DNA from: Myxococcales bacterium
GTDB taxonomy: Bacteria > Myxococcota > UBA4151
Assembly: GCA_002722845.1 (NCBI GenBank)
Contig: PBND01000005.1
Location: 1 to 43,714, forward strand
DNA length: 43,714 nucleotides
Reading direction: 5' to 3'
In this document: positions 33,503-42,783 of the stretch, piece by piece
How positions within the stretch are numbered: position 1 is the stretch's first letter
Layout: the number at the start of each line of letters is the position of its first letter
The notes under the pieces: generated by a model
What the model was told of the DNA's origin: nothing
Seen by the model: only the letters and a program-made list of their open reading frames with translations
Databases searched by the model: none
Made by a program: the position numbers and the translations under genes

Positions 33503-33587
33503 TGGTACGAGCGGGGGGAATCGAACCCCCACGGGCAAGCCCACTGGAACCTAAATCCAGCGCGTCTACCAGTTCCGCCACGCTCGT
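33503..33587 (-). tRNA. tRNA-Leu (anticodon UAG)
   Basis: The acceptor stem ACGAGCG pairs with CGCTCGT and CCA is encoded (33503-33505 on the minus strand). The D arm has the class II pattern GCGGAACTGGTAGACGC. The anticodon stem CTGGA/TCCAG encloses TTTAGGT, giving anticodon TAG. A short variable arm and a T arm with GGGGG/CCCCC follow. The length of 85 bases fits tRNA-Leu. Confidence 0.97.
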
Positions 33588-33646
33588 CGATTCTTCGGCT
33601 TGCCTTTGGCAGCCCGCATCCTTGCTGGCAAGCGGGAAGAGGCCTA

Positions 33647-34561
33647 CTAGAGTCGTTGTACAAAATGGGCGCAGATGTCGGGCCCTCCCCCTGCGAGAAC
33701 CTCCTCGACCCCAGTGGGACTCGTCACGTTGATCTCGGTGAGGAAGCCATCGATGATATCAAGGCCAACAAAGCGCAGGCCCAGTTCCCGAAAACTCTCG
33801 GCCACAGCGCTACAGATCCGTAGATCATCGCCATTGAGCGGTACGAAACTCGCCCTGGCCCCCACATGCATGTTGGCCCGATGTTCGTCGTCGGCTGGCA
33901 GGCGGTTCAGAACAGCGAGCGGCTCCCCATCGACCAACAGGACCCGCCGGTCCCCTTCGCGCACCTTATCGAGGTACTTCTGAGCCATGACTTGGCGACG
34001 GCCTTCCTCGGTGGCTGTCTCCAACAAGGCAGAGAGATTACGGTCATCGTCCGCTGCGACAAAAATCCCGCGGCCGCCGTTACCATCTAAAGGCTTGAGA
34101 ACAATGGTTCCCTCAGCCCGGATCATCGCCTTCAACTCATCGATTCGATTGGTCACTCGAGTCGGTGGAATCAGCGTTGGATAGCGTAAGATCAACGTTT
34201 TCTCGTTCGCCCAAGTCAAAGTGCTCGGCCGATTCCAAACTGAAAGCCCGGTCTTTTCTGCGGCATCGAGCAACCAAAGGCCGGCCAGATACTCCCGTCC
34301 AACCGGGGGGTCGGTGCGAACAAAGGCTGCCTGGAAATGCGCCGCTGCATCCACCCATTGCCCCGGAAGCACCTCATGGTTGCCGTCAAACTTCCGAGCA
34401 AAGACAAAGAGCCGGTCGTGGCGCCAGATCAAATCCTCCATCAAACACCAATGGCTTTCATAGCCGGCCTCCCGACTCGCCCGGGCCATCGCCAGGGTGG
34501 TGTCGACGACAGGGCGAAGACTTGAAAGATGATCGCAAACGTAGAGATGTGCAGGTTTCAT
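33647..34561 (-). CDS. gshB: Glutathione synthetase
   Basis: This 304-residue ATP-grasp enzyme joins gamma-glutamylcysteine and glycine. The N-terminal domain begins PAHLYVCDHLSSL. Diagnostic segments are FVRTDPPVGREYL, where the substrate-binding DPP is typical of bacterial GshB, the nucleotide loop IVLKPLDGNGGRGIF, and the metal-binding LTEINVTSPTG near the C-terminus. The ATG at 34561 is 45 bases from the divergent gshA start, so the two glutathione genes share one short promoter region. Downstream, after 59 bases, lies tRNA-Leu on the same strand. Confidence 0.94.
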   Translation of the reverse strand: MKPAHLYVCDHLSSLRPVVDTTLAMARASREAGYESHWCLMEDLIWRHDRLFVFARKFDGNHEVLPGQWVDAAAHFQAAFVRTDPPVGREYLAGLWLLDAAEKTGLSVWNRPSTLTWANEKTLILRYPTLIPPTRVTNRIDELKAMIRAEGTIVLKPLDGNGGRGIFVAADDDRNLSALLETATEEGRRQVMAQKYLDKVREGDRRVLLVDGEPLAVLNRLPADDEHRANMHVGARASFVPLNGDDLRICSAVAESFRELGLRFVGLDIIDGFLTEINVTSPTGVEEVLAGGGPDICAHFVQRL

Positions 34562-34606
34562 TGGCTTCTAGTTGCCGCGAGACCATGGGCTGAGTAAAGC
34601 GCCGCC

Positions 34607-35950
34607 ATGAAGAGCACCCATGACCTCCCATTGGAACTCATCGCGGCCCACCGCGACGGTGCCACACAGCGAGCGGACTGGCTGACCGGCGCAGAGCACG
34701 AATTGCTCGCCGTCGATGCCGATGGGCGGGCCCCAAAATTCGACGGTGACCAGGGTATTGAGCGGGTCCTCCTAGGCATTGGATCGGAGGTCGCTGGCCT
34801 CGATGGCATGGAGGAACGAGGGCGGATCATCGCGCTCAAAGGACGAGGGGGGAGTGTCACGCTGGAGCCGGGAGGCCAGGTCGAACTCTCTGGTGCTGCC
34901 CACAAGGATCTGCACGCGCTGGCCTCGGAAACCCAATGCTATCAGTCCGCACTCGAGCGGGTCGCTGAGGACCTAGGCTTACGCTTTTTCGCCATGGGAC
35001 TGCGGCCCGTGCTTCCCGTTCCCGATGTACCACGCATGCCCAAAGCTCGTTATCGAGTGATGGAAGACGTGATGCCCTCCCTTGGTTCTCGTAGCCTTGA
35101 GATGATGTTCTCGACGGCCACCATCCAGTGCAATCTAGATTACAGCGATGAAGCCGATATGGTGGCCAAGTTTCGATGCGGCGCCCTGCTCTCACCGGTT
35201 TTGACGGCCCTCGTCGCCAACTCGCCCTACCAGGCTGGCCAACGCACCGGGCTGATGAGCACGAGGCAGGCGATCTGGGATGAGACGGCGACGGCCCGCA
35301 GTGGTCGCTTCCCCTGGATGGTCGAGGGGCCCATCAGCTACCGGGACTATGCAACCTTCGCCAGCGACCAACCCCTCTTGTTCCGGCAACAAGGAGATCA
35401 ACTCTCAGAGGCCGACCAGCAATCGTTTCTTAGCCACTTCAAAAAGGGTGAGCTAGACCTCGAAGACTGGGCGCTTCACCTCACGACCCTCTTCCCGGAG
35501 GTGCGCCTTAAGCACATGCTGGAGTTGCGGGGAGCCGATGGCGGTACAGGCGATCTCGTCATCGCCGTCAATGCCTTTTGGACCGGTATTCTCTATGACG
35601 ATGAGGCCCGTAACGAGGCCATTGCGCAACTGACCTCACTGGATGGGACCACCTGGGACCAGCTGGCCAAGGCCTGTCAAAAAGATGGGCTTCGTGCGCA
35701 AACACAAGGCCTCCCCCCAGTCGCAGAGATTGCAGCTGCAGCCGTCGGTTGGGCGAAAGATGGTCTCAAGCGTCGCGCCCGCTGCAACGAAGCCGGTGAA
35801 GACGAAAGCATCTGGTTACGTCCATTGGAGCAGTTCCTTGAACTCGGGGCCTCCCCGGCGGAGTTACTCATTGCGAGATTTGGCGATGATGCATTGGCTG
35901 CTCGATCCTTCCTCGCGGGCGATGTCCAGCGGTCACCATGGCTCGCTTGA
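34607..35950 (+). CDS. gshA: Glutamate-cysteine ligase (GCS2/plant type)
   Basis: The 447-residue product catalyses the first step of glutathione synthesis. Its length and motifs fit the plant and alphaproteobacterial ligase family. GAEHELLAV lies near the N-terminus, VTLEPGGQVELSG follows at about 84-96, and MPKARYRVMEDVMP, STATIQCNLDYSDEADM and ANSPYQAGQ are in the middle. The family is distinct from the E. coli type. The start at ATG 34607 lies 45 bases from the divergent gshB, which completes the pathway. An OmpA-domain gene follows after 31 bases. Confidence 0.94.
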   Translation: MKSTHDLPLELIAAHRDGATQRADWLTGAEHELLAVDADGRAPKFDGDQGIERVLLGIGSEVAGLDGMEERGRIIALKGRGGSVTLEPGGQVELSGAAHKDLHALASETQCYQSALERVAEDLGLRFFAMGLRPVLPVPDVPRMPKARYRVMEDVMPSLGSRSLEMMFSTATIQCNLDYSDEADMVAKFRCGALLSPVLTALVANSPYQAGQRTGLMSTRQAIWDETATARSGRFPWMVEGPISYRDYATFASDQPLLFRQQGDQLSEADQQSFLSHFKKGELDLEDWALHLTTLFPEVRLKHMLELRGADGGTGDLVIAVNAFWTGILYDDEARNEAIAQLTSLDGTTWDQLAKACQKDGLRAQTQGLPPVAEIAAAAVGWAKDGLKRRARCNEAGEDESIWLRPLEQFLELGASPAELLIARFGDDALAARSFLAGDVQRSPWLA

Positions 35951-35981
35951 GATCCCTGGGCCGCAAAGGTATCGGGGGGCC

Positions 35982-36995
35982 ATGATGCGGCGTCTCCTAT
36001 GGGTGTTTGGCTGTCTCCTCTTCGCAGGCCCTGCGGCTGCGGGGCCCGGCGTCTACGTGGATCTGAACCCGGTGGTCCCTCTTGGCAAAAAGCCCTCAGT
36101 CAACGTGGTGACAAAAGAGCGGGTCCGAACCCTTCGACTCCACATCGTTCGCAGTGATGGGCAGGTGATCAAAAAGCGTAAAACCCGCCTGATTCGGAAC
36201 AAGCGCGTGCGCTTCTACCTCGACCAGCCTGAGGGAACCTTTACCTATGAAGGACACCTCTTCGTTCAATTCAAAAAGAAGGATGAAGAGCAGCCCATGC
36301 CTCTGAAGTTCGAGGCGACCGTGCAGGGCCCCTTGGACATCCGAGTTGCCAGTGAGGATATCGACCTGAAGAACCGACGTCTTCATCTCCAGGTGAGTCG
36401 AGCCTGCGTAAAGATCATCTGGTCGGTGCACGGCGATGACGGCAAAATCCTCGGTAAGGGGGAGGAAAACTACGACCCACCCCGGCCAGCCCACCAGCGC
36501 TTTGCTCTTGATTGGCATGGGAAAGAAGGGGTCGCCCTCAAGATTAAACTCAAGGCTGTCGATACGAGAGGATTCTTCAAGTCCGTTGCGCTCTTTCCAT
36601 GGAAGATTGAGATTCCCCACGAAGAGGTGGTCTTCGCCAGTGGCTCCCACCGAATTGAGAAAGATCAACGACCCAAGCTTGATGAGACGGTCAAAAAGCT
36701 TGCGCTCATCGTGAAGCGTTACCGTCGTTTCGCCCCCGTTAAACTCTGGGTTGCAGGGCACACGGATACGGTGGGTGATGCTGGAAGTAACAAGAGCCTG
36801 TCCCGGCGCCGGGCCCGGGCTATTGCTGATTATCTCGCTCGGAAAGGTCGGCTCAATCTTCCGGTCCGAGTCACTGGCTACGGCGAAAGTCGCCTCTTGG
36901 TGGAGACCGAAGATGAGGTGGACGAGGCCCGCAACCGACGGGCCGAGTACATACTAAGTGTTGAACAACCCATGGCCGGTGACTGGGGACGCTAA
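35982..36995 (+). CDS. OmpA-family peptidoglycan-binding protein
   Basis: ATG 35982, behind GGGGGG, starts a signal peptide (LLWVFGCLLFAGPAAAG); the frame is open further upstream inside gshA but without signal character. The 337-residue product has a beta-rich, Lys-rich N-terminal 200 residues. A C-terminal OmpA domain follows: the VFASGSHRIEKDQ start, HTDTVGDAGSNKSLSRRRA with the Asp and Arg that bind diaminopimelate, and GYGESRLLVETEDE near the end. It should attach to peptidoglycan in the periplasm. It follows gshA by 31 bases and may be cotranscribed with it. Its TAA stop abuts the convergent TAA of the next gene, with no base between them. Confidence 0.88.
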   Translation: MMRRLLWVFGCLLFAGPAAAGPGVYVDLNPVVPLGKKPSVNVVTKERVRTLRLHIVRSDGQVIKKRKTRLIRNKRVRFYLDQPEGTFTYEGHLFVQFKKKDEEQPMPLKFEATVQGPLDIRVASEDIDLKNRRLHLQVSRACVKIIWSVHGDDGKILGKGEENYDPPRPAHQRFALDWHGKEGVALKIKLKAVDTRGFFKSVALFPWKIEIPHEEVVFASGSHRIEKDQRPKLDETVKKLALIVKRYRRFAPVKLWVAGHTDTVGDAGSNKSLSRRRARAIADYLARKGRLNLPVRVTGYGESRLLVETEDEVDEARNRRAEYILSVEQPMAGDWGR

Positions 36996-37592
36996 TTACT
37001 CCGGACCCGCATCCACCGGGGCATCGGCGACCCGCTTGACCAACTCGTGGATCTTACCCGAGCGAAAGCGGACTGATTCGATCTCCGCATAATGACTTCG
37101 AACCATACAGGGCCGAATACCTGTTCGATGGTAGAGCTGCCCGTCGTTCACGTCGCGCCGAAAACAAGGGCGCCAATACCGATCAAACTCTGCGAGACTC
37201 GTGCCTTTGCTGAGTGCATCAAGCCACACCTGCTCCCGGTCGTCCTTGCCCTTCAGCCCAGGCGGTTTCGGCTTGCTCGATACCGCGCTGGCGAGCAACT
37301 CTTCCGCACTACGGGCCTTGGGGCCCGCACGACCAAAACGGCGGCGGTCCGATTCGATTTGTTCCGCAAGCCCACGGGCTTCAGCGACGAGGTCCTTGCT
37401 ACCAGCAAAGGTCCTTAACTCATCGAGGATTTGATCCACCTGGGGACCAAAAAGGCTCGCAGGAAAGTCTTTGCTGATAATCTCGGCATAACGGACGCGG
37501 TGCGCCTCCAATTGCTCAACCCCCCGAAGGTCACCGCTTCGGTCACAAGCGAGCGCAAGGAAGAGGATCAGTAAGCGTCTAGTAGACTTCAC
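36996..37592 (-). CDS. Small lipoprotein of unknown function, end of the pilus operon
   Basis: GTG 37592 overlaps the pilY1 stop by 14 bases. The 198-residue product has a short signal sequence with lipobox LALAC (residues 12-16) and a charged, mainly helical body, including a segment with two further cysteines (WRPCFRRD and IRPCMVRS). No domain is recognised. Because it is translated as the last gene of the minor-pilin operon, a role in pilus assembly or PilY1 function is likely but inferred from position only. Confidence 0.78.
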   Translation of the reverse strand: MKSTRRLLILFLALACDRSGDLRGVEQLEAHRVRYAEIISKDFPASLFGPQVDQILDELRTFAGSKDLVAEARGLAEQIESDRRRFGRAGPKARSAEELLASAVSSKPKPPGLKGKDDREQVWLDALSKGTSLAEFDRYWRPCFRRDVNDGQLYHRTGIRPCMVRSHYAEIESVRFRSGKIHELVKRVADAPVDAGPE

Positions 37593-40500
37593 GCCAGTGG
37601 AGCATCAAATTCTTTGGCTGGTTCTGGTTCGGGTCGAGCCCCGACACATTGCCGCCTCCTGCCTCGCCAGGCAAGAGATTGAAACGGCCCCCATCTGCCT
37701 CCTGGATCTCCCCGTCGACGGTCACCCGAACCACCGCATTGAGACGCCCGCTATCGGGGGAGTACGAGTACAGACGACCATCGGCCAGATAGGAGGGTGG
37801 TGGTGGCTCGGCTCCACAGGTCTCCTGTGTTGGATCACAAAGCACCACGTTGCAGGTCAACTCACAGCGGTCCAAATTCACACAGCGCATACGATGGGTA
37901 GCGCCGCCGCAGGTATCCCCGCCCTGCACAGTGGTAAAGAATGCAGTCCGCTCGGCGACGATTGGCCGGCCCACTGGATGTTCTGAAGAAGGCATGCGCG
38001 CCCCGCCCCCCGCAGGACGGGCCCTCAGCAAGTCACAGCCTCGCCGCAAGGTTGCATTGGAGGCGACCCCGGCCCGATGATCAGTGTGAACTTGGAGCGC
38101 ACCCTTGCGACCTGTCGCACCCACTTCTTTCACATCGGCCGAACTCAAAATCAGGTCGAGCGTGGGGGCCTCAAGGGCCGCGATGTCGATGACTGGAGCG
38201 CCAGTCATCGGTAGGGCCCGATTGTAGGTGCCCTGCCGTAGCATCAGTCGGGGGCCTCGGTTGGTGAAATGGAGGGTCAGCATCCGCCCAGCGGTTGTGC
38301 CGAAGTAGACAAAGTCCAGATTCCCATCGCCGTCATGATCCAAGGCAGAAGCGTCGGCCATGACCCCTTGAGTATTGGGCAAACGAGGCCGGCGCTCAGC
38401 GATCACTGATCCATCGGCCAAGTCGAGAACATAGACCGTCACCCGATCATTACACCACCGACCTTTGCAATTCCGGTTGTTGCCGGCTCCAGGTACCGAA
38501 TCAACCCCCGACGCAAACACTGCCACCGAGCGCCTCGCACCTTGGCGGTCCTGAATCCGCCCCATGACTGGCAGGCTCCAGGTCTCGCCCATCCCCGAGT
38601 CGGTGAACTCCCAGAGGGGAGTCGGGCCCGCCGGATCTGCAACGTCTAGAGCCACCATGTGTCGGCCTCCGGTGCCCAGGGCACAGAGAAGAACCGCCGA
38701 CCATCCCCCCCGCCGACGGGCGTGTTCCAGATCGAGCTTCGCTTCGAAGAGACGACAGCGGTTGTCGACCATGCCCAACTGATCATGACGGAAGTCGCTG
38801 AAGTCACCGGTAAACGCCTCCCGCAGGCGGGGTTGAACTGCGCGAGGTAAATAGGCCCAAGCCTCTTCGCCGGCCTCGTGCTCCTGGTTGAGCAGCTCAT
38901 AGCCATCGACCTCACTGTCGTTGGCGAAGAAGGCATGAATCAAGTGACCCGCGGGCACATAGATCATGGGCGGTGACTCCCGAACAGCGTCGGCATAAAG
39001 CTTATAGCTGGCTTCGGAGGCCAAAAGGTTCTGGTCCAAGCCCAACTCAGCCGTGACCGGCGAGCTGTGCACGAGCGGACCAAGCTTCCATTGATTCACG
39101 CCGTCGATGTAGCCACGGCTCGAATCGACGATTTCATCACCTGTGGTCGCTTCGGGTGCCTGCGGATTAATCAGCGCACCGCGAAGCCGCATGACCATCC
39201 GCCCCAAGGCCAAGCGACGATCAAAGTCATCCCCGGCGGCGTGGCCTGAGCGGTTGATGTCCGGCACTCGGCGACACAGATCGTTGGCGGCTTCACCACC
39301 GTCACACTTCAAGCGAGTGTTGCGATACCAGAGCAGGCGATCTTCTTGCGGCACGGGCCAAGTCAACTCCACCCGTCTCAGGCTCTCACCAGGGAAGTTC
39401 CCGTCGATGGCACCTCGAGGATTCACCTCAAGGGCGGAGAACATGCGCCGGGGCTTGTTCACGACGGTCGCGGCATTGCCCCGTGGGTAACTTGTGCGTT
39501 GGGCCAACAAAGCACCGGCATCCCAGCGTAGACTGGGCTCACCTCGAAAGGTCCACTTGTTGGCGTAGTCTTGTTCTTCGTGAAAGAGGCGGAACGCATA
39601 GAGATGGCCCCGGTGCCCAGGCAGCTCCGTCGTTGGAACAAGCATGCCGTTATCCCGAACTCGGCCAATCTCAGCCGCACGGGTCCATAGGGTTGTAACC
39701 TCAGATCGCGCCCCCTGGAACTCGCCTTGCTCAAGGCTTCCGAAGGCTTCATTCAGGGCGGCACTTAACTCCTCGGGACGGCGTGCAAACAAGGCTTCCC
39801 CAGCGAATGTGTCCACGTTGCCGGTCTCCGGGTCTCGAGCCAGACCCCCAGCCCGAGCCAAGCCATTAAGGACCTCCCGGTTAGACCCAAACCGAAACTC
39901 AGGTCCAAAGCCCACGACGAGCGTTTTGATGGTGTCCGCACCGGCTCGAATGCCTCGAGCACGGCTTAACTCTCGCCGCACGTTCGATCTGGAATTGTTC
40001 GGCGTACTGCACCACTCTACGCTGTCTGTGACATAGATATTGAAATGTCGGCGACAGGACTCCTGGGCCCGAGCACCCCGATTTGCATTCCGCTCATGCA
40101 TGCGCCGAGCCAAATTCAACATCCCCTGGGCATTGCTAGAACCAAGCCCGCGCAACTCTGGGTCCATCGGGCTTGCCCCTTGATCCACTCGACCGTTCAA
40201 CCAACGAAGCGCCTCGGGGCGACTCTCCTCGATGGGCTTCGAGTCCACGCTGACAAAGGAGCGGTGACCAAAGGCCGGCGCAGTTTCTTCACAAACCGCA
40301 CGCGACGGGGCTCGCATGTGCAGAAGCTGCATCTCTCCCCGGGGCCCCGGTGGGAAGCGATAGCTCGGTGCAGGGGTGCAATTCTGGCGTCCGTTGCCGT
40401 CCCGACAGTCCTCGGGCGACGCATCCCAGGTCTGACCGGAGTGAAGCAGGGCCAACTTACCGCTGTCCATCTGCTCAATCGCATCGTGAAGTTCGGCCTT

Positions 40501-40764
40501 CACATACTGGAAACGGGATCGGCCATCGCCGATTTTACAGAACGTCCGCTGGCCTGCCAGGCGCTCATCCTGGTCTCCATCACCGAAGCAGTAGTTGTAC
40601 TGGTTGTCACCACAGAGGTCGTAGGTCATGCTCGCGGAGGTATCCACAGCGACCACCACATCGGGCCCGAGGGGACTTCCGATACTGCGGGGCAGATAGT
40701 CGGCTAAGACCGTCGAAGGCACCAGACCCCCGACGAGAACACCACAGAGAAGAAGCCGGCTCAT
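37579..40764 (-). CDS. pilY1: PilY1-type pilus tip protein with von Willebrand A domain
   Basis: The 1061-residue product has a signal peptide (cleavage near LADY, about residue 21). A von Willebrand A-like domain with a MIDAS motif DTSAS (D41, S43, S45) follows, interrupted by a Cys-rich insertion. The C-terminal half is PilY1-like, with the calcium loop DHDGDGNLD at about 809-817 and the surrounding propeller motifs (YFGTTAGRMLTLHF). PilY1 sits at the tip of type IV pili and is needed for priming, retraction control and adhesion. It is encoded after fimT, pilV, pilW and pilX with four-base overlaps. A short Cys-rich segment lies near the end, at CVNLDRCELTCNVVLC. Confidence 0.9.
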   Translation of the reverse strand: MSRLLLCGVLVGGLVPSTVLADYLPRSIGSPLGPDVVVAVDTSASMTYDLCGDNQYNYCFGDGDQDERLAGQRTFCKIGDGRSRFQYVKAELHDAIEQMDSGKLALLHSGQTWDASPEDCRDGNGRQNCTPAPSYRFPPGPRGEMQLLHMRAPSRAVCEETAPAFGHRSFVSVDSKPIEESRPEALRWLNGRVDQGASPMDPELRGLGSSNAQGMLNLARRMHERNANRGARAQESCRRHFNIYVTDSVEWCSTPNNSRSNVRRELSRARGIRAGADTIKTLVVGFGPEFRFGSNREVLNGLARAGGLARDPETGNVDTFAGEALFARRPEELSAALNEAFGSLEQGEFQGARSEVTTLWTRAAEIGRVRDNGMLVPTTELPGHRGHLYAFRLFHEEQDYANKWTFRGEPSLRWDAGALLAQRTSYPRGNAATVVNKPRRMFSALEVNPRGAIDGNFPGESLRRVELTWPVPQEDRLLWYRNTRLKCDGGEAANDLCRRVPDINRSGHAAGDDFDRRLALGRMVMRLRGALINPQAPEATTGDEIVDSSRGYIDGVNQWKLGPLVHSSPVTAELGLDQNLLASEASYKLYADAVRESPPMIYVPAGHLIHAFFANDSEVDGYELLNQEHEAGEEAWAYLPRAVQPRLREAFTGDFSDFRHDQLGMVDNRCRLFEAKLDLEHARRRGGWSAVLLCALGTGGRHMVALDVADPAGPTPLWEFTDSGMGETWSLPVMGRIQDRQGARRSVAVFASGVDSVPGAGNNRNCKGRWCNDRVTVYVLDLADGSVIAERRPRLPNTQGVMADASALDHDGDGNLDFVYFGTTAGRMLTLHFTNRGPRLMLRQGTYNRALPMTGAPVIDIAALEAPTLDLILSSADVKEVGATGRKGALQVHTDHRAGVASNATLRRGCDLLRARPAGGGARMPSSEHPVGRPIVAERTAFFTTVQGGDTCGGATHRMRCVNLDRCELTCNVVLCDPTQETCGAEPPPPSYLADGRLYSYSPDSGRLNAVVRVTVDGEIQEADGGRFNLLPGEAGGGNVSGLDPNQNQPKNLMLHWREVY

Positions 40765-41327
40765 CGTGGACTCCTTGGTAGCTCAGCGATACTCGTCACC
40801 GAACCTCGAGAGCCGCTCTGACTTGCGAGGGCCCGATCCGAAAGTGCTCCTTGGGCCTCCCGGTCTACTGCGGTCAGGCCTGGATCGAAGGTCTCAACAA
40901 TGGCCGAAATCCGAGACGTTGCGTAGATCCTGTCGCCGCGACGAATCGAGCCTTCGCTAAGAACTCGGAACTGATTTGGCGGCAATGGCGCGCCATCGGG
41001 CTCACAACAAAAGCCAACCTTCACCGTATAGTGACCTCGGCGGGTATTTGTCAGGCCATCGACGGGTGTCAGGGGGATGATCTCAAAGCCTTCGCGCCCA
41101 GCGGCTGCGGCGCGGACGCCATCGGCACGAATCGCCTGGGCAAAGAAGTGGGCCATGCCCGCCTCGGCTGCAAAGCGAGCCACCTTCGCACGGCGCCGAT
41201 TGCCCGCGATCAGAATCTCGTCTCGAGACGCGACCAGAATCCCCACGGCCGCCATACCGACCACGGTAATCATCGCCATCGTGATGATGAGAGCGACGCC
41301 CTTACGTTTAAAGGGGTAGTGACTCAT
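40761..41327 (-). CDS. pilX: PilX-type minor pilin
   Basis: The 188-residue product begins with a short basic leader MSHYPFKRKG and then VALIITMAMITVVGMAAVGI, the PilX N-terminal pattern. Prepilin peptidase would cut after the glycine. The Glu at position 5 of mature major pilins is absent, as is usual for PilX. The rest is a small globular domain with two adjacent cysteines (VGFCCEPDG). ATGA overlaps couple it to pilW and pilY1. It probably forms part of the priming tip complex of the type IV pilus. Confidence 0.88.
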   Translation of the reverse strand: MSHYPFKRKGVALIITMAMITVVGMAAVGILVASRDEILIAGNRRRAKVARFAAEAGMAHFFAQAIRADGVRAAAAGREGFEIIPLTPVDGLTNTRRGHYTVKVGFCCEPDGAPLPPNQFRVLSEGSIRRGDRIYATSRISAIVETFDPGLTAVDREAQGALSDRALASQSGSRGSVTSIAELPRSPR

Positions 41328-42274
41328 CCACCCCCCCTTCCGGCGACATATGAGCGCCAGGCCATGACATTCTTCGCCACAAGCCCAATCTCAAAATAGC
41401 GGAGGCCCTTGCTGATCCCCTGCTCACCCCCCGGATCACAGACGTACTGCGCAATCCCGCTCCGCCCATCACGAATTTTCCGGCCGTCTCCTGCGCAGAA
41501 ACGAAGATGCACCCCTGCGATCAAGGAGCCCGTCCGCAAGGTATCCCAGTCCTGTTGGTCACCGGGACGCCCATCACCGTTCACGTCGAAGAGTTCATTT
41601 TGTACAAGAGCCGCGGCTGGCGTCAGGTCACGGTCCAGCGGGTGGTCAATCATCATCCGTCGAGTAACAGTGGCCTGGTTCGCAGCATTCCGAGTCAGAA
41701 TATCGTAGCGAAAGGCGGCACCATCGGGCGGGATGACAAGGGCGTCGGCCAAGACCATACACTGCCACGGCGAACCGACCTCGCCGGTGCGGAAGGCCCT
41801 CCTCAAGCGCCAGAGGTTCCGAACGTTGTCGTATTTCTCAAAGAAGTAGGCGACCTCCTCGTCCAGATCGTCCAAGGTCCCATCGGGGGTCTGCCCCACG
41901 GCGCCGGGCACCATATCGGCCGAGGCCGTGGCCGGAAAGCGGTCGGAGCGCAAAACAACCAGTTGGGGCTTCACGATCGAAAAGCCCACCTCAGGCGTCG
42001 CAGGCGTGTCGATCTCGATATTGCAGAACCCACGTGGTCGAGCCACGCCCTGACTCAGCCCCCCGGTGTTGGCCCGCATCCCCGCATGTTCGATGTCGGC
42101 ACGAATCAAATCGACGGCCGCGGTCGCCGTTGAGGTCGCATCCTGTCGCCCTTGATTTCTCGTCAGCGCATCATTCAAGCGGACGCTAAGCTCCAGCACC
42201 ATCCCGGTCACCACCGCGCTTAAACTGATGGCGACCATCAATTCGATCAGCGTATGTCCACGACGAATCATCAT
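41324..42274 (-). CDS. pilW: PilW-type minor pilin
   Basis: The 316-residue product starts MMIRRGHTLIELMVAISLS, with prepilin cleavage expected after the glycine and Glu at position 5 of the mature form. It is long for a minor pilin but normal for PilW. Two cysteines lie near the middle (FCNIEID and WQCMVL) and two near the C-terminus (LRFCAGDG and YVCDPGG). ATGA overlaps link it to pilV upstream and pilX downstream. It belongs to the pseudopilin tip complex with FimT, PilV, PilX and PilY1. Confidence 0.9.
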   Translation of the reverse strand: MMIRRGHTLIELMVAISLSAVVTGMVLELSVRLNDALTRNQGRQDATSTATAAVDLIRADIEHAGMRANTGGLSQGVARPRGFCNIEIDTPATPEVGFSIVKPQLVVLRSDRFPATASADMVPGAVGQTPDGTLDDLDEEVAYFFEKYDNVRNLWRLRRAFRTGEVGSPWQCMVLADALVIPPDGAAFRYDILTRNAANQATVTRRMMIDHPLDRDLTPAAALVQNELFDVNGDGRPGDQQDWDTLRTGSLIAGVHLRFCAGDGRKIRDGRSGIAQYVCDPGGEQGISKGLRYFEIGLVAKNVMAWRSYVAGRGGG

Positions 42275-42783
42275 CGTTGCACCCGGAATGTGGTTTCAAT
42301 GGAATGCACTCGCCGGTCACTGCTGCGCCAACCCACTTGGACTTCAACGCGATCGAGATTGCTGTCGCCGGCCAATACGGTCTCTCGCTGAATCGTCCAG
42401 GCAACCATGTACCGATCCGAGACATCCTCCCGGGAGATCAGCGCATTGTTGCCCACTTCGATGCAGCCGTCGGGGGCTGGGGGCACCCGCGGGTCGAGGG
42501 AGGCGAGCCAGTAACAAACGGGCCCACCCACCGGTGTCGCCATGACGTTCGGTGGTTGGTCGGCGGGCCCAGGATAGACCAAGTCATTCGCTCGACCCGT
42601 TGTCACCCGATCAGCGACCAGGTTCATGACCTCGCTGGACTTGTTCAAGTCGTGGGCCTGACGACCGGCCTTCAAACCCATGAGAATCAAGGGAGCCATG
42701 CCGCTCATCGCCAGCGCAAAGATCATCGAAGCCATCAAAACCTCGATCAGCGTAAAGCCTCGGCGCTCCTGCATCATTTCCAC
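42271..42783 (-). CDS. pilV: PilV-type minor pilin
   Basis: The product is 168-170 residues, depending on which of the clustered ATG codons (42783, 42777, 42774) is used; all overlap the fimT stop. The prepilin motif is ERRGFTLIEVLMASMIFA, with cleavage after the glycine and Glu at position 5. Two cysteines in a short loop (VCYWLAS and PDGCIEV) are typical of PilV-like minor pilins. It overlaps pilW by four bases. Confidence 0.9.
   Translation of the reverse strand: MEMMQERRGFTLIEVLMASMIFALAMSGMAPLILMGLKAGRQAHDLNKSSEVMNLVADRVTTGRANDLVYPGPADQPPNVMATPVGGPVCYWLASLDPRVPPAPDGCIEVGNNALISREDVSDRYMVAWTIQRETVLAGDSNLDRVEVQVGWRSSDRRVHSIETTFRVQR

Noticed and set aside
33492-33581. N-terminal extension of trigger factor beginning MAELVDALDLGSSG
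   Set aside because: These residues are the translation of the tRNA-Leu gene; trigger factor starts at ATG 33491 behind AGGAGG.
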